64,000 bases of DNA from Streptomyces sp. NBRC 110035 (GCF_000829695.1 NZ_BBNN01000034.1:1-64000); one strand, 5' to 3'; positions 53,504 to 62,781 are shown, counted from the first letter of the stretch. Notes: generated by a model not told the origin, from the sequence alone. Translations and numbers: made by a program.

Positions 53504-54511
53504 TCAGGCCCGGCGCGGCCCCGTGCTGGCGCGCTCGGTCAGGCGGGGCGGCAGCAGCGTGGCCTGCGGTACGGGGGCGCCGGACAGTTTCCGTACCAGC
53601 AGGTGCACCGCGCGGGTGCCCAGCTCGGCGGACGGCACGGTGACCGACGTGAGCGGGACACGGGCCGAGGCGGCGACCGGCGCCGGGCAGACGGCGGTGA
53701 GGGAGAGGTCGTCGGGGACGCGCACGCCGAGTTCCGCGAAGGCGTCGATCAGCGGGTCGAGCAGCGGCTCGTTGTGCACGACCACCCCGGTCAGCGCGGG
53801 CTGCTCGCGCAGCAGCCGCTCGGCGATCGCGCGGGCCGCGCCCCGGCCCGGCGCGCACGGGTGCACCGCGGAGGCGATCCGGTGCCGGTCCGCCGCGGCC
53901 GTGAAGCCCTGCACGAGCCGGCGGGCGAACGCCGTCCGCCGGACGTACACCTCCGGTGGCGAGCCGACCAGCGCCACCGTCCGGTGCCCGAGCCGCACCA
54001 GATGGTCCACGCACAGCTCACCCGCCGCACCGAAGTCCAGGTCCACACAGGTCAGCCCGTCCGGTTCGGCCGGGACGCCGATCAGCACGGACGGCAGGGG
54101 CAGCGCGCGCAGTAACGGCAGCCGGGGATCCTGGAGCTGTAAGTCCATCACCACCAGCCCGTCCGCCAGCCCCGTCTCCGCCACCCGCCGGACGCCCTCC
54201 ACCCCCTCCCCCCGGGTGAGCAGCAGTACGTCGTGGTCGTGGGCGCGGGCGGCGGTGACCACCGACACCGCGAACTGCGTCACCACCGGCACGTGGACAC
54301 CGGAACGCACCGGCACCGCCAGCGCCAGCACCCGCGATCCGGCCCCGCCCGCGCCACGGGCACGGGCGTGCGTGCGGTAGCCCAGCTCGTGGACGGCGGC
54401 CTGGACGCGGCGCCGGGTCTCGTCGGAGATCGGCCGCTTGCCGCTGAGCGCGTACGACACCGTGCTGGGGGAGACCCCGGCGCGCCGGGCCACGTCCGTG
54501 ATCTTCACCAT
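53504..54511 (-). CDS. LacI-family regulator with two TTA codons
   Basis: A 335-residue LacI/GalR regulator. The helix-turn-helix (1-50) is MVKITDVARRAGVSPSTVSYALSGKRPISDETRRRV, followed by a sugar-binding periplasmic-protein-like domain. Codon 124 (54140-54142) and codon 133 (54113-54115) are both TTA, a very rare codon in Streptomyces, so translation should depend on the bldA tRNA. A perfect 16-bp palindrome lies ~60 bases upstream of its start and may be its own operator. The gene is downstream of, and codirectional with, an MFS exporter gene. The target sugar genes are not identifiable here. Confidence 0.92.
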   Translation of the reverse strand: MVKITDVARRAGVSPSTVSYALSGKRPISDETRRRVQAAVHELGYRTHARARGAGGAGSRVLALAVPVRSGVHVPVVTQFAVSVVTAARAHDHDVLLLTRGEGVEGVRRVAETGLADGLVVMDLQLQDPRLPLLRALPLPSVLIGVPAEPDGLTCVDLDFGAAGELCVDHLVRLGHRTVALVGSPPEVYVRRTAFARRLVQGFTAAADRHRIASAVHPCAPGRGAARAIAERLLREQPALTGVVVHNEPLLDPLIDAFAELGVRVPDDLSLTAVCPAPVAASARVPLTSVTVPSAELGTRAVHLLVRKLSGAPVPQATLLPPRLTERASTGPRRA

Positions 54512-54570
54512 CGGGGGTCCTTCACTGAAACCGGGTGCCGCTGCGGGAGGGGGTGTCGGAGCGAGGGAGT

Positions 54571-54586
54571 GTCGAAGCGCTTCGAC
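54571..54586. promoter_or_regulatory. Perfect palindrome, candidate LacI operator
   Basis: GTCGAAGCGCTTCGAC is a perfect 16-bp palindrome with the central CG step typical of LacI-family operators, ~60 bases upstream of the LacI gene. Confidence 0.7.
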
Positions 54587-54753
54587 GGGTGAAGGTATGT
54601 GCGGGCCGTGGAACCGTCAATGGGGTGCGCGGGAATCGGTGGGGCGGTTCGACGGCCCGAACCGCGGACCGGGTCGAACGGTGCCGAAAGGTCTGAACGG
54701 GAGATGCCCCGGCCGGTGGGAGAGGGAAAGGGGAGGAGGGAGGACCGTCGGCC

Positions 54754-56118
54754 TCAGGCACCCGGGCGGGCCGGGGAGGGTGCCCCGAACGGGCGGGGCC
54801 CCGACGGGCCGAGCAGGACGAGGGCGGTCAGCAGGGCCGTCGCGGCCGCCGCCACCGGGACCCCGTACCCGGCCGCCGCCGAGACGTGCTCCACCGTCCA
54901 TCCGCCGGCCGCGCTGCCGCAGGCGATCCCGCCGAGCAGGCCGGTCACCGCGAGGGTCATGCCCTCGTTCAGCCGGCCCTCGGGGGTGCAGCGCTGGACC
55001 AGGGTCATCGCCGTGACCATCGTCGGCGCCGTGGCCATGCCGGCCGGCAGGAGCGTGCCCGCCAGCAGGACGAGCGAGCCGCTGAGGGAGGCCGCGAGCA
55101 GCGGCAGCACCATCAGGGCGGTCATCGCCGCCAGGCACCACGGCAGCCGGGACCACGCGGACCCCGCCGGGCGCGTCGCCCCGTACACGAGCCCTGCCGT
55201 GAAGGAGCCGGCCGCCTGGAGGGCGAGCACCGCGCCGGCCGCCGGGCGGTGCCCCCGGGCGTCCGTGAACGCGACCGTGACGACCTCCATCGCGCCGAAC
55301 ACCGCGCCGGTCGCGAGACAGACGACGAGCAGCGGGCGCATCCCGGGCGCCCGGAAGGGGGCCCGGCCGCCCGGCGCGTGGCCTGCGGTCGGCGGTTCGG
55401 TGGAGCGCTGGGCGGTGAACAGCGTCACACCCGTCAGCAGCAGCACCGCCCCCACCAGCGTGCCCGCCTCCGGGAAGAGCGCCGTGCAGAGGAAGGCCGC
55501 GAGCACCGGCCCGAGCATGTAGCACAGCTCGTCCGCGGCCTGCTCGAAGGAGTTCGCGGTGTGCAGCGCCCCGGCGGCCCCGGGACGGCCCCGCAGCAGG
55601 TGCGCCCAGCGGGCCCGGGACATCCCGCCGGTGTTCGGCGTCGTGGCGGTGGCTGCGTGGGCGGCGAACAGGGTCCAGTCCGGGGTGCCGTGGCGCACGC
55701 AGAGCAGCAGCGCGAGAGAGCCGAGCACGGCGAACACCGTGGCGGGCAGGGCGACACGGGCCTGCCCGTGCCGGTCGACCAGCCGCGCGATCCAGGGAGC
55801 GGCCACCGCGGTCACCGCGAGCCCGGTCGCGACGACCGCGCCGGCCAGGGCGTACGAACCCCGTGTCACGGCGATCATCATGACCGCGCTCACGCTGAAC
55901 ATGCCCATCGGCAGCCGGGCGACAAGGTTCCAGGCCGTGAACGCGCGGGCGCCGGGCAGCGCGAAGAGGCTGCGGTACGGGCTCCGCCGCCGGGTGCGGC
56001 CGTCGTCCTTTCGGCCCCGCGGCGAGAAGTCGACGGCGACCAGGGTGTCGGCGGTGACCGTGAACAGAGGGGTGTCCCGGGAGGCCGGAGGGCGCCTGTG
56101 GAAGGTCGGTTGCGGCAT
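54754..56118 (-). CDS. MFS transporter
   Basis: A 454-residue major facilitator with about 12 hydrophobic helices. The N-terminus (GARAFTAWNLVARLPMGMFSVSAVMMIAVTRGSY, then ATGLAVTAVAAPWIARLVDRHGQARV) shows the MFS motif-A-like loop DRHGQAR. It resembles the Streptomyces 'MFS_1' drug-efflux group lacking a known substrate. MPQPTFHRR is taken as the start. It is divergent from a LysR gene with an 83-bp gap, so that regulator may control it. Confidence 0.88.
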   Translation of the reverse strand: MPQPTFHRRPPASRDTPLFTVTADTLVAVDFSPRGRKDDGRTRRRSPYRSLFALPGARAFTAWNLVARLPMGMFSVSAVMMIAVTRGSYALAGAVVATGLAVTAVAAPWIARLVDRHGQARVALPATVFAVLGSLALLLCVRHGTPDWTLFAAHAATATTPNTGGMSRARWAHLLRGRPGAAGALHTANSFEQAADELCYMLGPVLAAFLCTALFPEAGTLVGAVLLLTGVTLFTAQRSTEPPTAGHAPGGRAPFRAPGMRPLLVVCLATGAVFGAMEVVTVAFTDARGHRPAAGAVLALQAAGSFTAGLVYGATRPAGSAWSRLPWCLAAMTALMVLPLLAASLSGSLVLLAGTLLPAGMATAPTMVTAMTLVQRCTPEGRLNEGMTLAVTGLLGGIACGSAAGGWTVEHVSAAAGYGVPVAAAATALLTALVLLGPSGPRPFGAPSPARPGA

Positions 56119-56201
56119 GGCCCCACCGTCGCCCGGGCCCGCGGTGCCGGTCCAACACCTTCCCGGTACCGATTCACGCACCCGCGTTGTAGGTTCACGG
56201 G

Positions 56202-57170
56202 GTGCCCGCTCCCGCCCACCTCGACCCCCGGCTCCTGCGCGCCTTCGTCACCGTCGCCGAGGAGCTGCACTTCACCCGCGCCGCGATGCGCCTCTACGTC
56301 GCCCAGCAGGCGCTGAGCCGCGACGTGCGGCGGCTGGAACGGGAGCTGGGCAGCGAACTGTTCGTACGGACCACCCGGCAGGTGGCGCTCACCCCCGACG
56401 GTGAACGCCTGCTGCCGTACGCCCGCCGGGCCCTGGTCGCGCAGGACGATCTGCTCGCCGCCGCCGGACAGGCCCGGCCGCTGCTGGTGGACCTCAACTC
56501 CCCGGGACTGGCCACCGGGCGCCGCGTCCTGCACCGGGCCCGCGAACTCACCCCCGGTCACGAGCTGATGGCCCGCTACGAGAGCGGACTGACCTGGGCC
56601 GCGGGCGAGTTGACCGCGGGGCGGCTCGACGCGTCGTTCGGACGGTTCGCGGGGCTCCCCGAGGCGCTGAAGGCCGGGCTCGACCAGCAGCCCGTACGCT
56701 ACGAGCCGATGGCGGTGATCCTTCCCGAGGGCCACCGGCTGGCCGCCCTGGACCGGGTGCCGCTCGACGCGCTGGCCGGCGAGACCGTGTACGCCGGGGC
56801 GGGCAATCCGCGCACGCCCGAGTGGACCGACCTCGCGAGGCTGCTGTTCGAGGGGCGGGGCATCGACGTCGCGCCGCCCGCGCCCCTGGCCGTCGGTGAG
56901 GAGGAGTCCCAGCGGATCATGGCCCGTACCGGGCATCCGGTCCTCGCCGTGGTGGACTTCCCGCCGCTGCCTTCGATGGTGCTGCGCCCGCTGGTCGACC
57001 CCGTTCCGCTGTCCCCTGTGTCACTGGTGTGGCGAAAAGGGATGATTCACCCCGCTCTGGAGGGACTTCGTGGTGCGGCGGCCGAAATCGCCGCGGAAGA
57101 GGGCTGGTTGCGACGGCCCGCGAAGGGGTGGGTTTCGGACAGGGATCTCGATGTCATGAGTTCTCCGTGA
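56202..57170 (+). CDS. LysR-family transcriptional regulator
   Basis: A 322-residue LysR regulator. The N-terminal winged helix is LDPRLLRAFVTVAEELHFTRAAMRLYVAQQALSRDVRRLERELGSELFVRTTRQVALT, and the LysR_substrate domain follows. It has a GTG start. It is divergent from the MFS gene, with the usual arrangement for control of that neighbour. Its stop codon overlaps the first of the direct repeats ahead of matA. Confidence 0.92.
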   Translation: MPAPAHLDPRLLRAFVTVAEELHFTRAAMRLYVAQQALSRDVRRLERELGSELFVRTTRQVALTPDGERLLPYARRALVAQDDLLAAAGQARPLLVDLNSPGLATGRRVLHRARELTPGHELMARYESGLTWAAGELTAGRLDASFGRFAGLPEALKAGLDQQPVRYEPMAVILPEGHRLAALDRVPLDALAGETVYAGAGNPRTPEWTDLARLLFEGRGIDVAPPAPLAVGEEESQRIMARTGHPVLAVVDFPPLPSMVLRPLVDPVPLSPVSLVWRKGMIHPALEGLRGAAAEIAAEEGWLRRPAKGWVSDRDLDVMSSP

Positions 57171-57210
57171 TGTCTCATGGATGTCTCATGCCCGTCCGTG
57201 ATGTCTCACG
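57169..57210 (+). repeat. Three direct repeats ahead of matA
   Basis: GATGTCTCATG occurs at 57169-57179 and immediately again at 57180-57190; a third copy with one change (GATGTCTCACG) is at 57200-57210. A related GATGTCATGA is at 57150. The repeats lie 170-210 bases upstream of matA and may be binding sites for a regulator. Confidence 0.6.
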
Positions 57211-57265
57211 CCTGACACGAATCCACACCCGGGGAACGCGGGACCTCCGCGTACGCTACATTCGA

Positions 57266-57275
57266 TGCTCGAGCA
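57266..57275. promoter_or_regulatory. Palindrome in the matA promoter region
   Basis: TGCTCGAGCA is a perfect 10-bp palindrome about 100 bases before matA, next to a TACATT -10-like box. It may mark a second control site. Confidence 0.3.
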
Positions 57276-57376
57276 CAGTGTGATAAACGGGACGCTCGGA
57301 GCGGGCGGGGGACCATGTCCGGCGGCGCACGCCCAGGCCGCACGCGCACCCGGAACAGTCCCGTGGGGGAAAGAGC

Positions 57377-58852
57377 GTGCGCGTGGAGAAGTGGCGAGAA
57401 AACGCCCAACCTGAACGGTCCGAGGCCGAGGCCGAAGCCGCCCCGACCGGGGACGCCCGGCCCGCCCCCGGCGGTTCTGCCACCGACCGGGGAACGTGGT
57501 TCTCCCGGGACGTGCCCGGCCGCACCGCCCGTGCCGACGGGGCGGACGACGCCACCGCGGTGAAGGGAACCCCCGCCACACCCCACGCGGCCGGCCCGGA
57601 CGACCGGGCCGACCTGGAGCACCGGGTCGCCCCGGACGACGCGAAGGCCAGGACGACCACGATGAGCGCAACGCCCCCGCCGGGCGGCACGAGCAGGATG
57701 CCCGCACAGCGCGGGCCGGAGCGGGCCGCCCCGACGCCCCCGAGGGCCTTCGAGGACCCCGAAGAGACCAGGGCGCTGCGCATCAGGCCCCGTACTCCGG
57801 CCGAGGGGGGCGGTGGGTTCGACCGGACCGAGAGGTTCGAGAAGCCCGGGGCGCCCTTCTCCGCCCGCACCACCCCCGCACCCCCCTCCACCGGGGACAC
57901 CGGCTTCACCGCGCGCCTCTCCACCCAGGTCCCCGCGTCGCCCCGGCCGCCCCGTACTCCCCTGCGCGACCCCTGGCAGGAGGGGGCCGAGGCGACCGCG
58001 CCCGCCCCCGCGCCCACCAGGCCGGTGCCCGCAGTCGCGGAGACAGCCGCATCCGTAGTCGCGGACGCCGGTGCGACCGAGCACACCCACGACCCGCACG
58101 AGGTGACGGTCCAGCTCGACGCCGTGCAGTTCGGCGACGGCGTGCTGCGGGCAACGCCGGGCAGGCACCGCAGCGGCGCGGGCCGCGACGCCGCGGACGG
58201 ACCCGTGTTCGTCGACGAGTCGGGCCGCCGCAGCCGCCTCTACCGCCGGATCGGCCTGGCCGTCGGCCTGGCCTGCGCCGGGTACGCCGTTGTGATCGTC
58301 GCCACGCTGGTGTCCGGCAACTCCACCGCCCCCTGGATGCCCGTGCCCGGCCAGGGGAAGGAGCAGCCCGCCGGGAAGGTCGAGACCTCGCCGCGGCCCG
58401 CCGAGCCGGTCGCGTCGCCCAGTGCCGACCCGACCCCGGGCACCGGACCGACCGCGGGCGACCCCGGCGCCCCCGCCTCCCCCGACGCCGGCGTCCCCGC
58501 GGGCGGCGTGGCGACCGCCGGGGCCGAGTCCGGCGAGATCGCCGAGCCGTCGTCGACGCCGACCGGGACCGCCCCGGAAGCGGGCACCGGCACCGGCGGC
58601 TCCGCCACGACCGAGCCGGCCGATCCCCCGGCCGAGACGGAAACCGCCGACCCGCCGGCCTCGTCCGGCGGCACCGGCACCGATCCGGACACTCCCCCCG
58701 TGGAGGAGGGCCCCGGCGACGAGGAGCCCGCCGGCACCGACACGGTCGCCCAGGCGCCCCAGGCCCCGCCGGCCGTGGCCGCCGAGAACCCCGCCGCACA
58801 GCCCGCCCCGTCCCCCGCCCCCACCGCACCGTCCCCGGAGCACGCTCTCTGA
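57377..58852 (+). CDS. matA: MatA-like membrane protein of the mat locus
   Basis: A 491-residue, low-complexity protein. A Pro/Ala/Arg-rich cytoplasmic part (1-285) leads to one membrane helix (RRIGLAVGLACAGYAVVIVATLV, about 292-314), and a Pro/Thr/Ala/Glu-rich extracellular tail of ~175 residues follows. No enzymatic domain is visible. The position and coupling to matB match the mat locus of Streptomyces lividans and S. coelicolor, required for hyphal aggregation through poly-N-acetylglucosamine. It starts with GTG and has GGGGGAAAG upstream. Its stop overlaps the matB start by one base (TGATG). Confidence 0.75.
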   Translation: MRVEKWRENAQPERSEAEAEAAPTGDARPAPGGSATDRGTWFSRDVPGRTARADGADDATAVKGTPATPHAAGPDDRADLEHRVAPDDAKARTTTMSATPPPGGTSRMPAQRGPERAAPTPPRAFEDPEETRALRIRPRTPAEGGGGFDRTERFEKPGAPFSARTTPAPPSTGDTGFTARLSTQVPASPRPPRTPLRDPWQEGAEATAPAPAPTRPVPAVAETAASVVADAGATEHTHDPHEVTVQLDAVQFGDGVLRATPGRHRSGAGRDAADGPVFVDESGRRSRLYRRIGLAVGLACAGYAVVIVATLVSGNSTAPWMPVPGQGKEQPAGKVETSPRPAEPVASPSADPTPGTGPTAGDPGAPASPDAGVPAGGVATAGAESGEIAEPSSTPTGTAPEAGTGTGGSATTEPADPPAETETADPPASSGGTGTDPDTPPVEEGPGDEEPAGTDTVAQAPQAPPAVAAENPAAQPAPSPAPTAPSPEHAL

Positions 58853-61050
58853 TGGCCTCCCACTCCCGCCGCCCCGGGCCCGCGACCAGAGCCCGAGGCG
58901 GCTCCCGGCGTCGCCGTCTGCCCCTGCGCCTGCTGCTTCCGCTGCTCGTCCTCGTCGCCCTGTCGGCGATGCTGATGCTGCGCGGATACACGCACAGCGA
59001 GATCCTCGCCGACCACCGCGTCCAGCCGCCCGCCGCCACCGACCGGGTGCCGGAGAAGATCCTGGAGGGCGGCCCGGTCATCGACGCCCGGGAGGGGCGC
59101 GCCGAGACCCTGAGCGTGCCCGACCGCCGGCTGGTCCTCACCTTCGACGACGGACCGGACCCGACCTGGACGCCGCGCGTGCTGGACGTGCTGAAGAAGC
59201 ACGACGCGCACGCGGTCTTCTTCGTCACCGGCACCATGGCCTCCCGCCACCCGGACCTGGTCCAGCGCATGGTCGACGAGGGCCACGAGCTCGGCCTGCA
59301 CACGTTCAACCACCCCGACCTCTCCCTCCAGTCCAGGGAGCGCATCGACTGGGAGCTGTCGCAGAACCAGCTGGCGCTCACCGGCGCGGCCGGGGTGCGC
59401 ACCTCCCTCTTCCGCCCGCCGTACTCCTCCTTCTCCGCCGCCATGGACAACAAGTCCTGGCCGGTCACCGAGTACATCGGCAGCCTCGGGTACATCACCG
59501 TCGTCAACAACACCGACAGCGAGGACTGGCAGCGGCCCGGCGTCGACGAGATCATCCGCCGTGCCACGCCCGAGGACGGCGAGGGCGCCATCGTCCTGAT
59601 GCACGACTCCGGCGGCGACCGCAGCCAGACCGTCGCGGCGCTGGACCGGTTCCTGCCCGACCTGAAGGAGCGGGGCTACGAGTTCGCCAACCTCACCGAG
59701 GCCCTGGACGCGCCCGGCGCGATGACTCCGGTGACCGGCGCCGAGCTGTGGAAGGGCAAGGCGTGGATCTTCCTGGTCCAGGCCTCCGAGAAGATCACCG
59801 GCGGCCTGGTGGTGGGCCTGGCGGTCATCGGCACCCTGGTCATCGCCCGCTTCGTGCTGATGCTCCTGCTCTCCGGCATCCACGCCCGCCGGGTCCGCCG
59901 CAAGGGCTTCCGCTGGGGCCCGCCGGTCACCGAACCGGTGACGGTGCTGGTCCCGGCCTACAACGAGGCCAAGTGCATCGAGAACACCGTCCGTTCCCTG
60001 ATGGACAGCGACCACCCGGTCGAGGTCCTGGTCGTCGACGACGGTTCCAGCGACGGCACGGCCCGCATCGTCGAGGCCATGGGCCTGCCCAACGTCCGGG
60101 TGATCCGCCAGCTCAACGCGGGCAAACCGGCCGCCCTCAACCGGGGCCTGGCCAACGCCCGGTACGACATCGTCGTGATGATGGACGGCGACACGGTCTT
60201 CGAGCCGTCCACCGTCCGCGAACTCGTCCAGCCCTTCGGCGACCCGGGGGTGGGAGCCGTGGCGGGCAACGCGAAGGTCGGCAACAAGGACAGCCTCATC
60301 GGCGCCTGGCAGCACATCGAGTACGTGATGGGCTTCAACCTGGACCGCCGCATGTACGACGTCCTCGGCTGCATGCCGACGATCCCGGGCGCCGTCGGCG
60401 CCTTCCGCCGCTCGGCACTGGTCCCGATCGGCGGCATGAGCGACGACACGCTCGCCGAGGACACCGACGTCACCATGGCGCTGCACCGCGCCGGCTGGCG
60501 CGTGGTCTACGCCGAGAACGCCCGCGCCTGGACCGAGGCCCCGGAGACGGTCCAGCAGCTGTGGTCCCAGCGCTACCGCTGGTCCTACGGCACCATGCAG
60601 GCCATCTGGAAGCACCGCCGCGCCGTGATCGACAAGGGGCCCTCGGGCCGCTTCGGCCGTGTGGGCCTGCCCTTCGTCTCCCTGTTCATGATCGTGGCCC
60701 CGCTGCTGGCCCCCCTGATCGACGTCTTCCTGCTCTACGGCCTCGTCTTCGGCCCGACCGAGAAGACGATCACGGCGTGGCTGGGGGTCCTGGCCGTCCA
60801 GGCGGTCTGCGCGGCCTTCGCCTTCCGGCTCGACCGCGAACGCATGACCCACCTGATCTCGCTGCCGCTGCAGCAGCTCCTCTACCGCCAGCTCATGTAC
60901 GTCGTGCTGCTCCAGTCCTGGATCACCGCGCTCACCGGCGGCCGCCTGCGCTGGCAGAAGCTGCGGCGCACCGGCGTCGTCGAGGCGCCCGGCGGCTCGG
61001 TGCCGCGCCAGAACGCGCGGACCGACGACGATCGGAGGCCCGTGGCATGA
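58852..61050 (+). CDS. matB: MatB bifunctional polysaccharide deacetylase / glycosyltransferase
   Basis: A 732-residue membrane enzyme. An N-terminal TM helix (about 23-42) is followed by an extracellular NodB deacetylase domain (about 92-275; metal and catalytic residues in TFDDGPD, HTFNHPDLS, and RPPYSSF), and a second TM helix near 310-335. A cytoplasmic GT2 synthase domain follows (VPAYNEAKCIENTVRSL, VVDDGSSDGT, MMDGDTVF, EDTDVTMAL and QRYRWSYG), with C-terminal helices. It thus fuses functions that are separate in PgaB and PgaC, and makes and modifies a beta-1,6-GlcNAc-type polymer. The start overlaps matA (TGATG). Confidence 0.85.
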   Translation: MASHSRRPGPATRARGGSRRRRLPLRLLLPLLVLVALSAMLMLRGYTHSEILADHRVQPPAATDRVPEKILEGGPVIDAREGRAETLSVPDRRLVLTFDDGPDPTWTPRVLDVLKKHDAHAVFFVTGTMASRHPDLVQRMVDEGHELGLHTFNHPDLSLQSRERIDWELSQNQLALTGAAGVRTSLFRPPYSSFSAAMDNKSWPVTEYIGSLGYITVVNNTDSEDWQRPGVDEIIRRATPEDGEGAIVLMHDSGGDRSQTVAALDRFLPDLKERGYEFANLTEALDAPGAMTPVTGAELWKGKAWIFLVQASEKITGGLVVGLAVIGTLVIARFVLMLLLSGIHARRVRRKGFRWGPPVTEPVTVLVPAYNEAKCIENTVRSLMDSDHPVEVLVVDDGSSDGTARIVEAMGLPNVRVIRQLNAGKPAALNRGLANARYDIVVMMDGDTVFEPSTVRELVQPFGDPGVGAVAGNAKVGNKDSLIGAWQHIEYVMGFNLDRRMYDVLGCMPTIPGAVGAFRRSALVPIGGMSDDTLAEDTDVTMALHRAGWRVVYAENARAWTEAPETVQQLWSQRYRWSYGTMQAIWKHRRAVIDKGPSGRFGRVGLPFVSLFMIVAPLLAPLIDVFLLYGLVFGPTEKTITAWLGVLAVQAVCAAFAFRLDRERMTHLISLPLQQLLYRQLMYVVLLQSWITALTGGRLRWQKLRRTGVVEAPGGSVPRQNARTDDDRRPVA

Positions 61051-62375
61051 CCCACGGATACACGACCGGTACGGGCCCGGTGCCGGAGCCGGCCGGCCCG
61101 TACGGAACCGGGCGCACGGGAGACGCGCACGGCGTCCCGGAAACGCCGCTCGCGGTCCCGCGGCAGCGCACGACCGCGTCCGCGCCCGTACCGGACCCCG
61201 ACGCCCCGGCGGCCCCCGCGAAGCCCGGCCGTGACCGGTATCTCGACCTGCTGCGCTCCCTCGCCCTGGTCCGCGTGGTCGTCTACCACCTGTTCGGCTG
61301 GGCCTGGCTGACGGTGCTGTTCCCGTCGATGGGCGTGATGTTCGCGCTGGCGGGTTCGCTGATGGCGCGTTCGCTGAAGCGTCCGGCGGGGAGCGTGATC
61401 CGCAGCCGGGTCCGCCGTCTCCTGCCGCCCATGTGGGCGTTCGCCGTGGTCGTGCTGGCGATGATGTTCGCGAACGGCTGGAACCCGGCGAAGGACGACG
61501 GTTCCTGGGGTCTGATCGGGCTGTTCAACTACATCGTCCCGATCGGTGCTCCGCCCTATCCCTGGGAGCTCGGCTCCCCGTCGGGCCTGCTGGGCGACAC
61601 CTGGGCGGTGCAGGCCGCGGGCCCGCTGTGGTACCTGCGCGCCTACCTGTGGTTCGTGCTCGCCTCGCCGCTGCTGCTGTGGGCGTTCCGCCGGGCCCCC
61701 TGGCCGACCCTGCTCGCACCGCTGGCCCTGACGGCGGTCGTCGGCACCGGCCTGGTGACCATCCCCGGTGAAACGGGCAACGCGGTCACCGACTTCGCGG
61801 TCTACGGCGGCTGCTGGGTGCTGGGCTTCGCCCACCACGAAGGCATGCTGCAGCGGATCCCGCGGTACGTCTCGGTCTCCTGCGCGTCGCTGGTGATGGC
61901 CTTCGGCCTGTGGTGGGCGTCGAACCACCTGGGCCCCGACGGCTGGGACCTCAACGACATCCCGCTGGCCCAGGCGGCCTGGTCGTTCGGGTTCGTCGTG
62001 ATCCTGCTCCAGTACTCCCCGTCGTGGCGGGAACTCCCGGGCCGCCTGGCGCAGTGGGACAAGCTGGTGACCCTCTCCAACAACCGGGCGGTCACCATCT
62101 ACCTGTGGCACAACATGCTGATCATGGCGACCGTCCCGATCATCGACCTGCTGTACCGGCTCCCGTTCCTGCAGAGCGAGCGCGGGGCGGATGCCATCAC
62201 CAGCACGTACACCCTCTGGATGTTCGCCCTGATCTGGCCGCTCATCGGCCTGACGGTCCTCGCGGTCGGCTGGGTCGAGGACCTCGCGGCGAAGCGAAGG
62301 CCCCGCCTGTGGCCGAACGGCGCGAAGCGCTCCGCCGGAAAGGGGCCCGGCCGCCGCGCAGCCCGCCGGGGCTGA
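61047..62375 (+). CDS. Membrane acyltransferase of the mat operon
   Basis: A 442-residue acyltransferase-3 family protein with about ten membrane helices. The motif with the essential histidine and arginine lies near residues 65-80 (DRYLDLLRSLALVRVVVYHLFGW). It overlaps matB by four bases (ATGA), so it belongs to the same operon. In staphylococci, IcaC of the same family O-succinylates poly-N-acetylglucosamine. By analogy this protein may modify or export the Mat polymer, but this is inferred. Confidence 0.85.
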   Translation: MTHGYTTGTGPVPEPAGPYGTGRTGDAHGVPETPLAVPRQRTTASAPVPDPDAPAAPAKPGRDRYLDLLRSLALVRVVVYHLFGWAWLTVLFPSMGVMFALAGSLMARSLKRPAGSVIRSRVRRLLPPMWAFAVVVLAMMFANGWNPAKDDGSWGLIGLFNYIVPIGAPPYPWELGSPSGLLGDTWAVQAAGPLWYLRAYLWFVLASPLLLWAFRRAPWPTLLAPLALTAVVGTGLVTIPGETGNAVTDFAVYGGCWVLGFAHHEGMLQRIPRYVSVSCASLVMAFGLWWASNHLGPDGWDLNDIPLAQAAWSFGFVVILLQYSPSWRELPGRLAQWDKLVTLSNNRAVTIYLWHNMLIMATVPIIDLLYRLPFLQSERGADAITSTYTLWMFALIWPLIGLTVLAVGWVEDLAAKRRPRLWPNGAKRSAGKGPGRRAARRG

Positions 62376-62541
62376 CGACGACCCTCTTCCCGGGACTCCG
62401 CCTTCTTCGGCGACAGCGTCGGCGAGGGCGCCGGGCCTGCGGTCCACGTCGGCGCAGGTCTCGTCGAAGGGGTGCCGGCAACCCGTTACGTGTTCCGGCC
62501 GGGCCTGACGGCCCGGGTGGAAACAGAGATGTCCGCGGTGG
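62376..62541. other. Intergenic region after the mat operon
   Basis: A GC-rich gap between convergent genes. No gene or clear terminator is seen. Confidence 0.5.
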
Positions 62542-62781
62542 TCAGCCCGCGTCGGGCAGCGCCTCCGGGAAACCCCGCTCACCCGCCTTCCGCCGTGCCC
62601 GCTCCGTGTTGAACCGCCGGACCGTCTCCAGCCACCGCCACGGACGGATCTCGTCGAGGGCCAGGCCGGGACAGGCGAGCCGGTGGGGGACGCGGCAGGT
62701 GGCGCCGGGCAGGGGTTCGTCCAGGCCGCCGTTCCAGGCGGTGCCGTCGGTGTCGAGGTGCCAGCGGTGTCCGCCGGGCAC
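62542..62781 (-). CDS. Small hypothetical protein or remnant
   Basis: A possible 79-residue protein starting with GTG (PGGHRWHLDTDGTAWNGGLDEPLPGATCRVPHRLACPG). The composition is protein-like, with good third-position GC, two cysteines and many Trp/His residues. I do not recognise a domain. The start has no convincing ribosome site, and the frame remains open upstream to a stop at about 62869, so this may be the end of a larger broken gene. Confidence 0.4.
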   Translation of the reverse strand: MPGGHRWHLDTDGTAWNGGLDEPLPGATCRVPHRLACPGLALDEIRPWRWLETVRRFNTERARRKAGERGFPEALPDAG

